Assembly (NCBI GenBank): GCA_001724995.1
Contig: MEFD01000013.1
Location: forward strand, 186,001-250,000
DNA: 64,000 bases
DNA from: Rubrivivax sp. SCN 71-131
GTDB lineage: Bacteria > Pseudomonadota > Gammaproteobacteria > Burkholderiales > Burkholderiaceae_C
Direction of reading: 5' to 3'
Position numbers and translations under genes: made by a program
Notes under the pieces: generated by a model
Told to the model about the DNA's origin: nothing
The model's input: the letters and a program-made list of their open reading frames with translations, nothing else
Databases searched by the model: none
Shown here: piece by piece, positions 42,482-51,045 of the stretch
Position numbering within the stretch: the stretch's first letter is position 1
Layout of the letters: the number at the start of each line of letters is the position of its first letter

Positions 42482-43564
42482 ATGAGATCCGCAATGGTTT
42501 CCCCGTTCCGTGCCTTGGGCGCTGCCGTGCTCAGCGCGGGTACCCTGGCATTCGCCCCAGTGGCATACGCCGACACGATTTCGCCGACCAGCTTCGCCGC
42601 GGCGCTGGGCGTGGGCGAATCGGTCACCGTGCGCAAGACGGTCGTGGTCGAGAAGGCCGGCCCGACCGACGCCGTCGTCGACATCATGTTCGTCTTCGAC
42701 ACCACGGGCAGCATGGGCAGCGCGATCGCCGGTGCCAAGGCATCGGCCACGAGCGTGCTCAACGACCTCAACGCCACCTACGGCAACGTGCACAGCGGCG
42801 TCGTGCAGTACGACGACCCCGGCCGCACGATGCTCAACAACCTCACTGGCACGATCGCGACGACGCAGGCCTCGATCAACGCCCTCTCCGCCTGCTACGG
42901 CAGCTGCGGCGGAGACTGGGAAGAGGTCGGCTTCGGCGGCATCAAGCTGGCCGCCGACAGCGGCTCCTGGCGCGCGGGCTCCAACCGCTTCGTGCTCGTC
43001 TTCGGTGACGCGCCCTTCAAGACCGGGCCCGGCGCGAATGACAACCTGGCCGGGACGCAAACGTCGCTGACCAACACCAACATCAAGCTCTACGCCCTGG
43101 ACTACGGCAGCATCAATTACTACAACGACATCACCAACCTCGGCGGCACCGTGCTTCCGGGCGGCTCGTCGCCAACCACCGTGGCCAATGCCATCAAGGC
43201 GGCCGTCTCGGCCGGCTTCGCGACCTACGGCTCGGTCACCGTCGACGACCTGGACACCGGCCTGCCCGAGATCGCGGTGAGCACGGTCTGCGTTTCGGCC
43301 GACATCGGGGCCTGCTCCGGCGCCGACGCCATCGGCGCATTCGACCGCACGGTCGATCGCAGCTTCGAGTTCGACGTCACCTTCACGCGCATGGCGGCAG
43401 GTACGGCGGCCTTCGACACCTACGCGCTGGTCGACCGCGGCATCGTTGCGCGCGAGGCCGACCGCTTCACCGACGGCGGTGGCACGGTCCCGGTCCCGGG
43501 TTCGCTGGCGCTGGCCGGTCTCGGGCTTTCGCTTCTCGGGCTGCGCCGTCGCAAGGCGCACTGA
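42482..43564 (+). CDS. Secreted vWA-domain protein with PEP-CTERM sorting signal
   Basis: Exported protein of 360 residues. It has a signal peptide (1-30, AYA cleavage), a von Willebrand A domain (about 64-230) with a MIDAS-like start DTTGSMG (D73; Thr where DxSxS is classical), and a beta-rich segment. The C-terminal tripartite signal (336-360) comprises VPVPGSLALAG, a hydrophobic helix and RRRKAH. In PEP-CTERM systems EpsH/XrtA-type exosortase cuts such tails and the protein is linked to exopolysaccharide or the surface. No exosortase is in the window. A ribosome site GGAGGG precedes the ATG. Confidence 0.88.
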   Translation: MRSAMVSPFRALGAAVLSAGTLAFAPVAYADTISPTSFAAALGVGESVTVRKTVVVEKAGPTDAVVDIMFVFDTTGSMGSAIAGAKASATSVLNDLNATYGNVHSGVVQYDDPGRTMLNNLTGTIATTQASINALSACYGSCGGDWEEVGFGGIKLAADSGSWRAGSNRFVLVFGDAPFKTGPGANDNLAGTQTSLTNTNIKLYALDYGSINYYNDITNLGGTVLPGGSSPTTVANAIKAAVSAGFATYGSVTVDDLDTGLPEIAVSTVCVSADIGACSGADAIGAFDRTVDRSFEFDVTFTRMAAGTAAFDTYALVDRGIVAREADRFTDGGGTVPVPGSLALAGLGLSLLGLRRRKAH

Positions 43565-43635
43565 AGCCGTTCGCAGCGCGCCGCCGCAGCCTCCGTCCTG
43601 AGGACTTGCGGCGGCCCTGCCGGCACGCTCGACAA

Positions 43636-43670
43636 CGCGGGCGCACCCCTTCGCGGGCGGTGCGCCCGCG
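43636..43670. terminator. Bidirectional terminator-like hairpin
   Basis: A perfect 12-base stem (CGCGGGCGCACC at 43636-43647 with GGTGCGCCCGCG at 43659-43670) lies between the convergent PEP-CTERM and TPR genes. It is followed by only a short T-containing stretch (CCATTTCC). It is well placed to end both transcripts. Confidence 0.55.
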
Positions 43671-43696
43671 CCATTTCCAGCGCAGGGAAATGCGCC

Positions 43697-45049
43697 TCAG
43701 AGCCTGGCCAGCAGTTCCTTGGCGGCCGCGGCCCAGGCCGCCTGCGGCGCGCTCTTCAGCGCCGCCTCGAGGCTGGCGCGCGCCTGCGCCTTGCGGCCAA
43801 GCTGCGCCAGGATCACCCCCTTGTGGTAGGCGTAGGTGGCGGGCTTCGGGTCGATGGCGAGCGCCCGCTCGACGCTGGCCAGCGCTTCGTCGGCCTTGCC
43901 GTCGGCGCGCAACGCCCAGGCCAGCGTGTCGTGCGCCTGCGGCCGCCCGGGCGCCAGTGCAACCGCCTTGCGCGCCAACGCGATGGCCTGCCTGCCGTCG
44001 CGGCTGCGCGTGACCAGCAGCATCGCCAGGTTGTTGAGCGCAGCGTAGGAATCGGGCTGCGCCTGCAGCACGCGGCGATACGCGGCCTCGGCCTCGTCGG
44101 CGCGCCCCTGCGCCTCGAACAAGGCGCCGAGGCGGAACTCGGCCACACTGACGGCGGCTCCGCCCAGGCCCGAGGCCCGGCGATAGGCCTCGACGGCACC
44201 GGCCGTGTCGTTCTTCATCACCAGCAGGTCACCCTTGTCGAGGTGAGCCTCGGGGGCATCCGGCACGACCGCGGAGAGGCGCTCGAGCGTGCCGATGGCG
44301 TCGTCGATGCGTCGCTTGGAGGCCTGGTAGCGCGCCAGGGCCAGCAGGGCGCGCGGATCCTTCGGCGCCTTGCGGGCGGCATGCTCGAAGGCCTGCAAGG
44401 CCTCGCTGTCCTTGCCCTGTGAAACCAGGGCCAGCGCCAGGCCCGTGAGCGCGCCCGCCTGCGTGGCCTCGGCCGCGAGCACGCTGCGAAACGCCGCCTC
44501 GGCCGCGACGCCGTCGCGCTGGGCCAGCAGGGCTTCACCCAGTTCGAGCTTGATCTGCAGGTCCGACGGCGCGGCGGCGGCGGCCTTGCGCAGGGCCTCG
44601 ATGGCCGCGGGCAGTCGCCCCTGGCGCAGGTCCCACGACGCGATCGCCCGCAGCACCACCGGGTGCTGGGGTTGCAGGCTGCGCGCCTTGTCGAGCCAGC
44701 GTTCGACGGCGGCGACGGGCTCGCCGCGCTGCGCAGCCAGCTCCGCCATGCCGAGGGTCGCGGCCCAGGAGCGCGGCTCGAGCCGCAGCGCCTCCTCGAA
44801 CGAGGCTTGCGCCGTCTCCCAGGCACGGTCCTGCAATGCCCGCAGGCCGGCGGCCACGGCCTGGGCACCGGCGCCCTGTGTCTGCACGTTCTCTTCCGGC
44901 AGCGACAGGACCGGCGCCGCGCCCGCCAGGCCTGCGCACAGCAGCGCCGCGGCAAGCAAGGGCAGGGCCGCGGATCGTGACCGCCTGCGGCCGCCACGCG
45001 ACCCCCGCTCGAGCCGCCCGCGGCCCCGGATCTTCATCGACTCTGCCAT
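43697..45049 (-). CDS. TPR-repeat protein
   Basis: Exported or membrane-anchored protein of 450 residues. A basic N-terminus and hydrophobic segment (about 28-45) act as signal or anchor. Roughly ten tetratricopeptide repeats then fill the rest (for example AEAAYRRVLQAQPDSYAALNNLAML). There is no lipobox. GAGGAG lies eight bases before the chosen ATG. TPR proteins commonly accompany PEP-CTERM/exopolysaccharide loci, and this one is convergent with a PEP-CTERM gene, but a direct link is unproven. Confidence 0.8.
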   Translation of the reverse strand: MAESMKIRGRGRLERGSRGGRRRSRSAALPLLAAALLCAGLAGAAPVLSLPEENVQTQGAGAQAVAAGLRALQDRAWETAQASFEEALRLEPRSWAATLGMAELAAQRGEPVAAVERWLDKARSLQPQHPVVLRAIASWDLRQGRLPAAIEALRKAAAAAPSDLQIKLELGEALLAQRDGVAAEAAFRSVLAAEATQAGALTGLALALVSQGKDSEALQAFEHAARKAPKDPRALLALARYQASKRRIDDAIGTLERLSAVVPDAPEAHLDKGDLLVMKNDTAGAVEAYRRASGLGGAAVSVAEFRLGALFEAQGRADEAEAAYRRVLQAQPDSYAALNNLAMLLVTRSRDGRQAIALARKAVALAPGRPQAHDTLAWALRADGKADEALASVERALAIDPKPATYAYHKGVILAQLGRKAQARASLEAALKSAPQAAWAAAAKELLARL

Positions 45050-45250
45050 CGGCTCGCTCCTCGTCGCCCGCATCGGCGCGTAGCCACGCACCCACGGGCC
45101 ACACTCACCACACTCGGCGTGGCACGGATTGTCGACCGCTGCCGGCGCCGTGCGGCGGCAGCAGTGCAGCGCGCCGCGAAATGCTTGGGGGTCGGGGTGT
45201 CATTTCGCCACCGCGCCGCCAGCCCGCCGGCCGCAAGGCGAAGTTGCCGC

Positions 45251-46132
45251 TCAAGGCGGGTGCGCACGCGATGACGCCGCCAGCACCGCCAGGTCGTCCC
45301 GCCAGCCCTGCAGACGATCGTGCAGCACGCGGCGTTGCGCGGTGCTGGCGCTGTCGTGCAGGCGCGCGGCAAGTTCGCAGTTGAAGGCGCGCACGCGCTG
45401 CTGGTGCGCGCGGTAGGCCGGGTCCGGCGAGCGCTCGACGTCGGCGACGAGGCCGCGCAGCACCGCGGCCGCGCGGGGGGCATCGGCGCGTTCGGCGAGC
45501 AGCCGGCGCAAGGCCCGCAACGTCTGCTGCTGGCGCTGCTCGCGCTCGGCCAGCCAGCGCCGCGCATCCATCGGCGAGGCCCGCAGCATGCGCGACAGCA
45601 GCTCCCGCTGCGCACCGCTCAGGCGGCCGTAGAAGCGCTCGGCACGGTCCTGCAGGCGCTGCAGCGCCGCCGCCTGGCGCTCGGCGGCGTCGGGCTGCAG
45701 GTGCTCGCGCCGCAGTTCCTCGTTGTCTTCGGCGTAGCGGCGCGCGATGTGCTGCAGCTGCCCCTCCGACAGGCCGGCGACCCAGGGCGCGAGGGTGATG
45801 ATCGCCTGCTGCAGCGCCGGCTCGAGCTGCTGGCGCGCCTCGTCGGCCCAGGCACACATCTGCGCCGGCGTGACCGATTCGGCCGACTTCGCCTGCACGC
45901 GCCCCAGCCAGGCCGCATAGCCGTCGAGCTCGGCCTTACGATGCCAGTCGAACCAGGACCGGATGCCGTCCTTGACGCGCAGCGCCTGCTCGCCGCCGAA
46001 GTCGCCCCAGCCGTCCAGCCACCACCAGGCCAGCATGGGGCCGTGGTCGTAGGCCAGGCGCAGCGCGCTGCAGCCAACGAGCAGGAACAGGCCGGTCGCC
46101 AGCAACCACGCTCTCAGGAACTTCGATCGCAT
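45251..46132 (-). CDS. DUF6279 lipoprotein
   Basis: Lipoprotein of 293 residues with signal peptide and lipobox LLVGC (Cys 21), then the DUF6279-like start ALRLAYDHGPMLAWWWLDGW. The rest is a helical, Arg/Gln-rich body. Function is unknown. Its ATG overlaps the glmU ATG on the opposite strand (shared CATG), so the ribosome site (GGAG) lies inside glmU coding sequence. No alternative start would keep the signal peptide. Confidence 0.82.
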   Translation of the reverse strand: MRSKFLRAWLLATGLFLLVGCSALRLAYDHGPMLAWWWLDGWGDFGGEQALRVKDGIRSWFDWHRKAELDGYAAWLGRVQAKSAESVTPAQMCAWADEARQQLEPALQQAIITLAPWVAGLSEGQLQHIARRYAEDNEELRREHLQPDAAERQAAALQRLQDRAERFYGRLSGAQRELLSRMLRASPMDARRWLAEREQRQQQTLRALRRLLAERADAPRAAAVLRGLVADVERSPDPAYRAHQQRVRAFNCELAARLHDSASTAQRRVLHDRLQGWRDDLAVLAASSRAHPP

Positions 46133-47504
46133 GGCACTCCACGTCGTCGTCATGGCCGCGGGCAAGGGTACCCGCATGAAGTCGCAGCGCCCCAAGGTGC
46201 TGCACCGCCTGGGCGGACGCCCGCTATTGCAGCACGTGCTCGACACCGCCGCTGCGCTGCAGGCGGCGCGGACCCTGGTCATCACTGGCCACGGCGCCGG
46301 CGAGGTCGAGGCCGCCCTCGCCGGCCTGGACCTGCAGTGCGTGCGCCAGGTGCCGCAACTGGGCACCGGCCACGCCATCCAGCAGGTGCTGCCGCATCTG
46401 CCCGAAGGCGAGGGCACGGTGCTGATCCTCAACGGCGACGTGCCGCTGATCCGCGAGGCGACGCTGCGCGCGCTGGCCGCGGCCTGCGGCGGCCGGGCGC
46501 TGGCGCTGCTCACGGTCGAGCTGGCCGACCCCGGCGGCTACGGCCGCATCGTGCGCGCGGCCGGGGGCGGCGTGCGCGGCATCGTCGAGCACAAGGACGC
46601 CAGCCCCGATCAGCGCGCGATCCGCGAGATCTACAGCGGCATCATGGCCGCGCCGCTGCCCGCGCTCAGGCGCTGGGTGATGGCGCTGCAGAACGACAAC
46701 GCGCAGCGCGAGTACTACCTCACCGACATCGTCGCCATGGCGGTGTCCGAGGGCGTGCCGGTGGTGGCGCAGGCGGTCGCCGACGACACCGAGGTGCTGG
46801 GCGTGAACAGCCCGCTGCAGCTGGCCGGGCTCGAGCGCCGCCTGCAGAAGCGCCTGGCCGAGGCGCAGATGGAGGCCGGCGTGCGCCTGGCCGACCCGGC
46901 GCGCTTCGACCTGCGCGGCGCGCTCTCCTGCGGCGAGGACGTCGAGATCGACGTCGGCTGCGTGTTCGAAGGCACGGTGCGCGTGGGCAGCCGGGTGTCG
47001 GTCGGCGCGCACTGCGTCATCCGCGACGCCGAGATCGGCGACGACGTGGTGATCCATGCCTTCACGCACATCGAGGGCGCGCGCGTGGGCCACGGCGGGC
47101 GCGTCGGCCCGTATGCCCGGCTGCGGCCCGGCGCCGAGCTCGGCGCCGAGGTCCACATCGGCAACTTCGTCGAGGTGAAAAACTCGACGCTCGGCCGCGG
47201 CGCCAAGGCCAACCACCTAGCCTACCTGGGCGACGCCACGGTGGGCGCGCGCGTCAACTACGGCGCCGGCAGCATCACCGCCAACTACGATGGCGCCAAC
47301 AAGCACCGCACGGTGATCGAGGACGACGTGCACGTGGGCAGCAACTGCGTGCTGGTGGCGCCGGTGACGATAGGCGCCGGCGCGACGATCGCCGGCGGCT
47401 CGACGATCGCACGCCCGGCGCCCGCCGGCCAGCTCACCGTCGCGCGCGCGCGGCAGCTGAGCGTGCCGACCTGGAAACGTCCGGCGAAGACGAAGAAGGG
47501 CTGA
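46131..47504 (+). CDS. glmU: Bifunctional UDP-GlcNAc pyrophosphorylase / glucosamine-1-phosphate acetyltransferase
   Basis: Makes UDP-GlcNAc for peptidoglycan and lipopolysaccharide in two steps. It has 457 residues. The N-terminal uridylyltransferase shows AAGKGTRMKSQRPKVLH, QLGTGHAI and NGDVPL. The C-terminal left-handed beta-helix acetyltransferase has hexapeptide repeats and NYDGANKHRT. The start is fixed by the closeness of the AAGKGTRM motif (residue 9), even though it overlaps the divergent DUF6279 start. Confidence 0.96.
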   Translation: MALHVVVMAAGKGTRMKSQRPKVLHRLGGRPLLQHVLDTAAALQAARTLVITGHGAGEVEAALAGLDLQCVRQVPQLGTGHAIQQVLPHLPEGEGTVLILNGDVPLIREATLRALAAACGGRALALLTVELADPGGYGRIVRAAGGGVRGIVEHKDASPDQRAIREIYSGIMAAPLPALRRWVMALQNDNAQREYYLTDIVAMAVSEGVPVVAQAVADDTEVLGVNSPLQLAGLERRLQKRLAEAQMEAGVRLADPARFDLRGALSCGEDVEIDVGCVFEGTVRVGSRVSVGAHCVIRDAEIGDDVVIHAFTHIEGARVGHGGRVGPYARLRPGAELGAEVHIGNFVEVKNSTLGRGAKANHLAYLGDATVGARVNYGAGSITANYDGANKHRTVIEDDVHVGSNCVLVAPVTIGAGATIAGGSTIARPAPAGQLTVARARQLSVPTWKRPAKTKKG

Positions 47505-47519
47505 ACCCGCCGCGCACTG

Positions 47520-47538
47520 AGCGCCCGGATCGGGCGCT
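47520..47538 (+). terminator. Hairpin after glmU
   Basis: AGCGCCCG and CGGGCGCT form an 8-base stem with a GAT loop 15 bases after the glmU stop. No T tract follows, so termination is only suggested. The rest of the 150-base gap before the next gene shows nothing else I can name. Confidence 0.4.
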
Positions 47539-47654
47539 GCGCCCCCGAACGCCCGCATTCCCGGGGGTTATGGAGACGCTGCATGCTTTCATGGGCGGCG
47601 CGCCTGCACGCCGCCTAAGCTTCGCCGACGAGGACATCGGACACCGAGGGACGC

Positions 47655-48602
47655 TTGGCTGCATCGTCACGGCAATCGCGCAGCGCATGGGGACTGGGCA
47701 TCGACGCCGGCGGCACGCGCACGCGCTGGGCGCTGGCTTCGACTTCGGGCGAACTCGTGGCCGAAGGCAGCCTGCCCGGCCTGAGTGCCCTGCAGGTGAC
47801 CACGCGTGCAGGCCAGCAGGCCTGGCGGGAGGCGCTGGGAGCCATGGCCGGGCCGGTCCTGGCGGCGGGCCGCCCGCTGCGGGTGCACGCCGGAATCACC
47901 GGCTACGGAGGCGGGCGCGAACCGCTGGCGGCACTCATCGGCACGCCGCTCGGGCTGGCGGCCGACGCGATCACCCTGTGCAGCGACGTCGAGATCGGCT
48001 GCCTCGACGCCTTCGGTCCGGGCGAGGGCTATCTGCTGCACGCGGGAACGGGCGCCATCGCCGCCTACATCGATGCGCAGGGGCAGCTGCACCGCGTCGG
48101 CGGCCGCGGCAGCATCGTCGACGACGCCGGCAGCGGCTACTGGATCGCGCGCCGCGCGCTGCGCACCATCTGGCGGCGCGAGGACGAGGCGCCAGGGGCC
48201 TGGCCGCAGTCGGCGCTGGCGCGCGAGGTCTTCGAGCATGTCGGCGGCACGCACTGGGACGACAGCCGCGCCTTCGTCTACGGCGCCGATCGCGGCGAGA
48301 TCGGCAAGCTGGCGCTGGCGGTGGCGGCGGCAGCGGCGACCGACCCGGTGGCGCTGCAGCTGCTGCAGCAGGCCGGGCACGAGCTGGCGCGACTGGCGCA
48401 CATCCTCGTGCAGCGCTTCGGGCCGCGGCCGGTGGCACTGGCCGGGCGCGTGTTCGACCTCCATCCGGCGATCGAGCAGGCCTGCCGCGCCGGCCTGCCG
48501 CGCGGCGTCGCCGTGCAGCGCCGCCACAGCCAGGCCCAGCGCACGGCGGCACGCCTGGCCGCGCGCGCGCCGGCCGCGGCCGGCGCGGGAGTCGCGTCTT
48601 GA
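47655..48602 (+). CDS. BadF/BadG-family ATPase, probable N-acetylglucosamine-type sugar kinase
   Basis: ASKHA-fold kinase of 315 residues. GIDAGGTRTRWAL (phosphate 1), the Asp-containing SDVEIGCLDAF, HAGTGAIAAY (phosphate 2) and the adenosine-motif region near residue 270 resemble GlcNAc or MurNAc kinases such as NagK/MurK in the BadF group. The start is TTG with GAGGG upstream. The next gene, an amidase, overlaps by four bases, and both flank glmU, so a role in amino-sugar recycling is a fair inference. Confidence 0.75.
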   Translation: MAASSRQSRSAWGLGIDAGGTRTRWALASTSGELVAEGSLPGLSALQVTTRAGQQAWREALGAMAGPVLAAGRPLRVHAGITGYGGGREPLAALIGTPLGLAADAITLCSDVEIGCLDAFGPGEGYLLHAGTGAIAAYIDAQGQLHRVGGRGSIVDDAGSGYWIARRALRTIWRREDEAPGAWPQSALAREVFEHVGGTHWDDSRAFVYGADRGEIGKLALAVAAAAATDPVALQLLQQAGHELARLAHILVQRFGPRPVALAGRVFDLHPAIEQACRAGLPRGVAVQRRHSQAQRTAARLAARAPAAAGAGVAS

Positions 48603-49384
48603 GTGCCGGGCGACGCGCGCTGCTCGCGGCATCGGCGGCCTGGCTGGCGGGCTGTGCCGCGCCGCGCATCGACACGCGCTTTGCCGCCGTCAGCCAGGGG
48701 CCACGCGTGGACCTGGTGGTCCTGCACTACACCGCGCTCGATTTCGACGCCTCGCTGCGCGTGCTCACGCAGCAGGAGGTCAGCAGCCACTACCTGGTCG
48801 ACATCGATCCGCCGACCATCTACCGGCTCGTGCCCGAGGATCGGCGCGCCAATCACGCCGGCCAGAGCGCCTGGGCCGGTCGCACGCTGGTCAACATGTC
48901 GTCGATCGGCATCGAGATCGTCAACCCGGGCCGCGTCTTCACGCCCGAGGGCGAGCGCTACGCGCCCTACCCGCAGGCGCAGATCGACGCCGTGATCGCC
49001 CTGCTGCGCGCGATCACGGCGCGCTGGGGCATCCCCAGGGAACGCGTCGTGGGCCATGCCGACGTCGCGCCCGGGCGCAAGCAGGATCCGGGGCCGCTGT
49101 TCCCTTGGAAGCGTCTGGCCGACGCCGGCCTGGCGCTGTGGTTCGACGAGGGGCTCGCCGCGGCGCTGCGCCCGCACTTCGAGCAGGCGCTGCCGCCGCT
49201 GCCCTGGTTCCGCCAGCGCCTGGCCGCATTCGGTTACGCGCTGCCGCAGGGCGAGGGCGAACGGCTCGACACGCCCACGCGCGACGTGCTGGTCTCGTTC
49301 CAGATGCGCTTTCGTCCCGCGCGCTGGGACGGCCAGGCCGATGCCGAAACGGCCGCCATCCTCGTCGCGCTCACCACGTCCTAG
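48599..49384 (+). CDS. AmiD-like N-acetylmuramoyl-L-alanine amidase lipoprotein
   Basis: Zinc amidase of 261 residues that cuts the bond between MurNAc and the stem peptide. A lipobox WLAGC (Cys 19) implies outer-membrane attachment. The Amidase_2 domain has H43 (VVLHYTA), NHAGQSAW, IGIEIVNPG and GHADVAPGRKQDPGP with the remaining Zn His and Asp. A peptidoglycan-binding-like C-terminal domain follows. It starts with TTG overlapping the previous stop (TTGA). Confidence 0.88.
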   Translation: MSAGRRALLAASAAWLAGCAAPRIDTRFAAVSQGPRVDLVVLHYTALDFDASLRVLTQQEVSSHYLVDIDPPTIYRLVPEDRRANHAGQSAWAGRTLVNMSSIGIEIVNPGRVFTPEGERYAPYPQAQIDAVIALLRAITARWGIPRERVVGHADVAPGRKQDPGPLFPWKRLADAGLALWFDEGLAAALRPHFEQALPPLPWFRQRLAAFGYALPQGEGERLDTPTRDVLVSFQMRFRPARWDGQADAETAAILVALTTS

Positions 49385-49480
49385 GGCGCGCGGCCGGCAG
49401 CGGCGCGGGCCGGCTGCAAGGCGCGGCGCGAAGCGGGCCGCGGCCGCGCTCCCTAGAATGCCCGCTCCCCCCGAGACGAC

Positions 49481-50386
49481 ATGCGCCTGCGCCACATCGA
49501 AGTCTTTCACGCGGTGATGCAGGCCGGCACCATCAGCGGCGCGGCAAGGATGCTGCACATCTCGCAGCCGGCGGTGACCAAGGTGCTGCAGCACTGCGAG
49601 TTGCAGCTCGGACTGCCGCTGTTCGAGCGCATCCGCGGCAAGCTCTACCCGCGGCCCGAGGCGCACCGCCTGTTCGAGCAGACCGAGAAGCTCGCGCGCG
49701 AGCTCGCCGGCATCCGGCGCCTCGCGGCCACGCTCAAGCGCCAGTCGGTGGAGACGCTGCGGCTGCTGGCCACGCCGTCGCTGGCCTTCAGCGTGCTGCC
49801 GCCCGCGCTCTCGGCCTGGCGCGAGCGCTTCGCGCAGACGCAATGCGAGCTCGCGGCGATGGGGACGGCCGCCGCGGTGGAGGCGCTGCGGCTCTGCGAG
49901 GCCGATCTCGCGCTCTCGCTGCACGACCCGCGTCACCCGGGCATCGTCGCCGAGCCCCTGGCCGAGGCGCCGCTGGTGGTGATGGCCCGCGCCGGAACCT
50001 GGCCGGCCGCGCAGCGCGGCCGCCCGATCGAGATCGCCGCGCTGCCCGAGGACGTGATCGGCCTGCCCGCGGGCGACCCGCTGGGCGAATGCGTCGCCGA
50101 GGCCTACGAGGCGGCCGAGCGCACCGCCGTCTTTCGCACCGTCGTCCAGACCTATCGCCTGGCGCGCGCGCTGGTCGAGGCCGGGGGTGGCGTGGCGCTG
50201 GTCGACCCCTTCAGCGCCGCCCTGCCGGCGTCCACGGCGCTCGAATCCAGGCCGCTCGAGCCGCGGCTGCCGGTGCGCCTCTACGTCCTGAGCGCAAGCC
50301 ACGCGCCGCTTTCGCACGCCGCGCGCACCCTGGTGGAGAGCGTGCGCGCGGTCGCACAGCAGGCCCTCGCCGGCGCCGCGCACTGA
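49481..50386 (+). CDS. LysR-family transcriptional regulator
   Basis: Regulator of 301 residues with an N-terminal winged helix-turn-helix (AGTISGAARMLHISQPAVTKVLQ split around residues 16-37) and a periplasmic-binding-like effector domain (about 90-295). The helix region resembles OccR/NocR/LysR-type regulators of amino-acid metabolism. It stands between the amidase and the D-Ala-D-Ala dipeptidase, so it may control peptide or D-amino-acid recovery. A -10-like TAGAAT is at 49454-49459. Confidence 0.9.
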   Translation: MRLRHIEVFHAVMQAGTISGAARMLHISQPAVTKVLQHCELQLGLPLFERIRGKLYPRPEAHRLFEQTEKLARELAGIRRLAATLKRQSVETLRLLATPSLAFSVLPPALSAWRERFAQTQCELAAMGTAAAVEALRLCEADLALSLHDPRHPGIVAEPLAEAPLVVMARAGTWPAAQRGRPIEIAALPEDVIGLPAGDPLGECVAEAYEAAERTAVFRTVVQTYRLARALVEAGGGVALVDPFSAALPASTALESRPLEPRLPVRLYVLSASHAPLSHAARTLVESVRAVAQQALAGAAH

Positions 50387-50397
50387 GGACGGCACGG

Positions 50398-50421
50398 CAT
50401 CGCCATCGCCATCGCCATCGC
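50398..50421. repeat. Tandem hexamer CATCGC x4 directly before ddpX-like start
   Basis: Four exact copies of CATCGC end one base before the ATG of the dipeptidase gene, taking the place where a ribosome site should be. The number of copies could change by slippage and alter spacing or translation. A start further upstream would add a His-Arg repeat tail, which I consider unlikely. Confidence 0.8.
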
Positions 50422-51033
50422 ATGGACAGGACGATCACCGTCGACGCGCTGGGCGCCGATCCCGAGTTCGTGCATCTGAGCGCGCTGCCGGGGCTGGCGA
50501 TCGATCTGCGCTACGCGAGCCCGCGCAACCTGCTCGGCCGCGACCTGTACGCGCCGCACGACTGCGCCTGGCTGCACCTGCACGCCGCGCAGGCGCTGCA
50601 GCGCGCCACCGCCTGGCTGGCGCGCGAGCAGCCCGCGCTGCGCCTGCTGGTGCTGGACGCCGCGCGCCCGCAGCGCGTGCAGGAGCAATTCTGGGCGCTG
50701 GTCGAGGGCACCCCGATGCAGCCCTACTTCGCGCCGCCCGCGCGCGGCTCCATCCACTCCTTCGGCATGGCGGTGGACCTGACGCTGATCGACGCCGCGG
50801 GCCGCGAACTCGACCTCGGCACGCCCTTCGACGACACCAGCGAGCTGGCGCACCCGGCGCTCGAGCACGCGCACGCCGCGGCCGGCCGGCTGAACGCCGA
50901 TCAGCTGGAGCGCCGCCGCCTGCTGCGCACGGCCATGCTGCAGGGCGGCTGGCAGCCGATCGCCAGCGAGTGGTGGCACTTCGATTGCGGTGACCGCGCC
51001 GAGGTGCGGCAGCGCTGGCGCCGCATCGTCTGA
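50422..51033 (+). CDS. D-alanyl-D-alanine dipeptidase (DdpX/VanX family)
   Basis: Zinc dipeptidase of 203 residues. Ligands are visible at H112 and D119 (SIHSFGMAVDL) and H186, with catalytic E183 (SEWWHF) and R82 (DAARP), as in VanX/DdpX. No signal peptide, so it is probably cytoplasmic and recovers D-alanine from D-Ala-D-Ala released in wall turnover. No van resistance genes are nearby. Translation start context is unusual because of the hexamer repeat. Confidence 0.9.
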   Translation: MDRTITVDALGADPEFVHLSALPGLAIDLRYASPRNLLGRDLYAPHDCAWLHLHAAQALQRATAWLAREQPALRLLVLDAARPQRVQEQFWALVEGTPMQPYFAPPARGSIHSFGMAVDLTLIDAAGRELDLGTPFDDTSELAHPALEHAHAAAGRLNADQLERRRLLRTAMLQGGWQPIASEWWHFDCGDRAEVRQRWRRIV

Positions 51034-51045
51034 CGCGCCGCGGCA

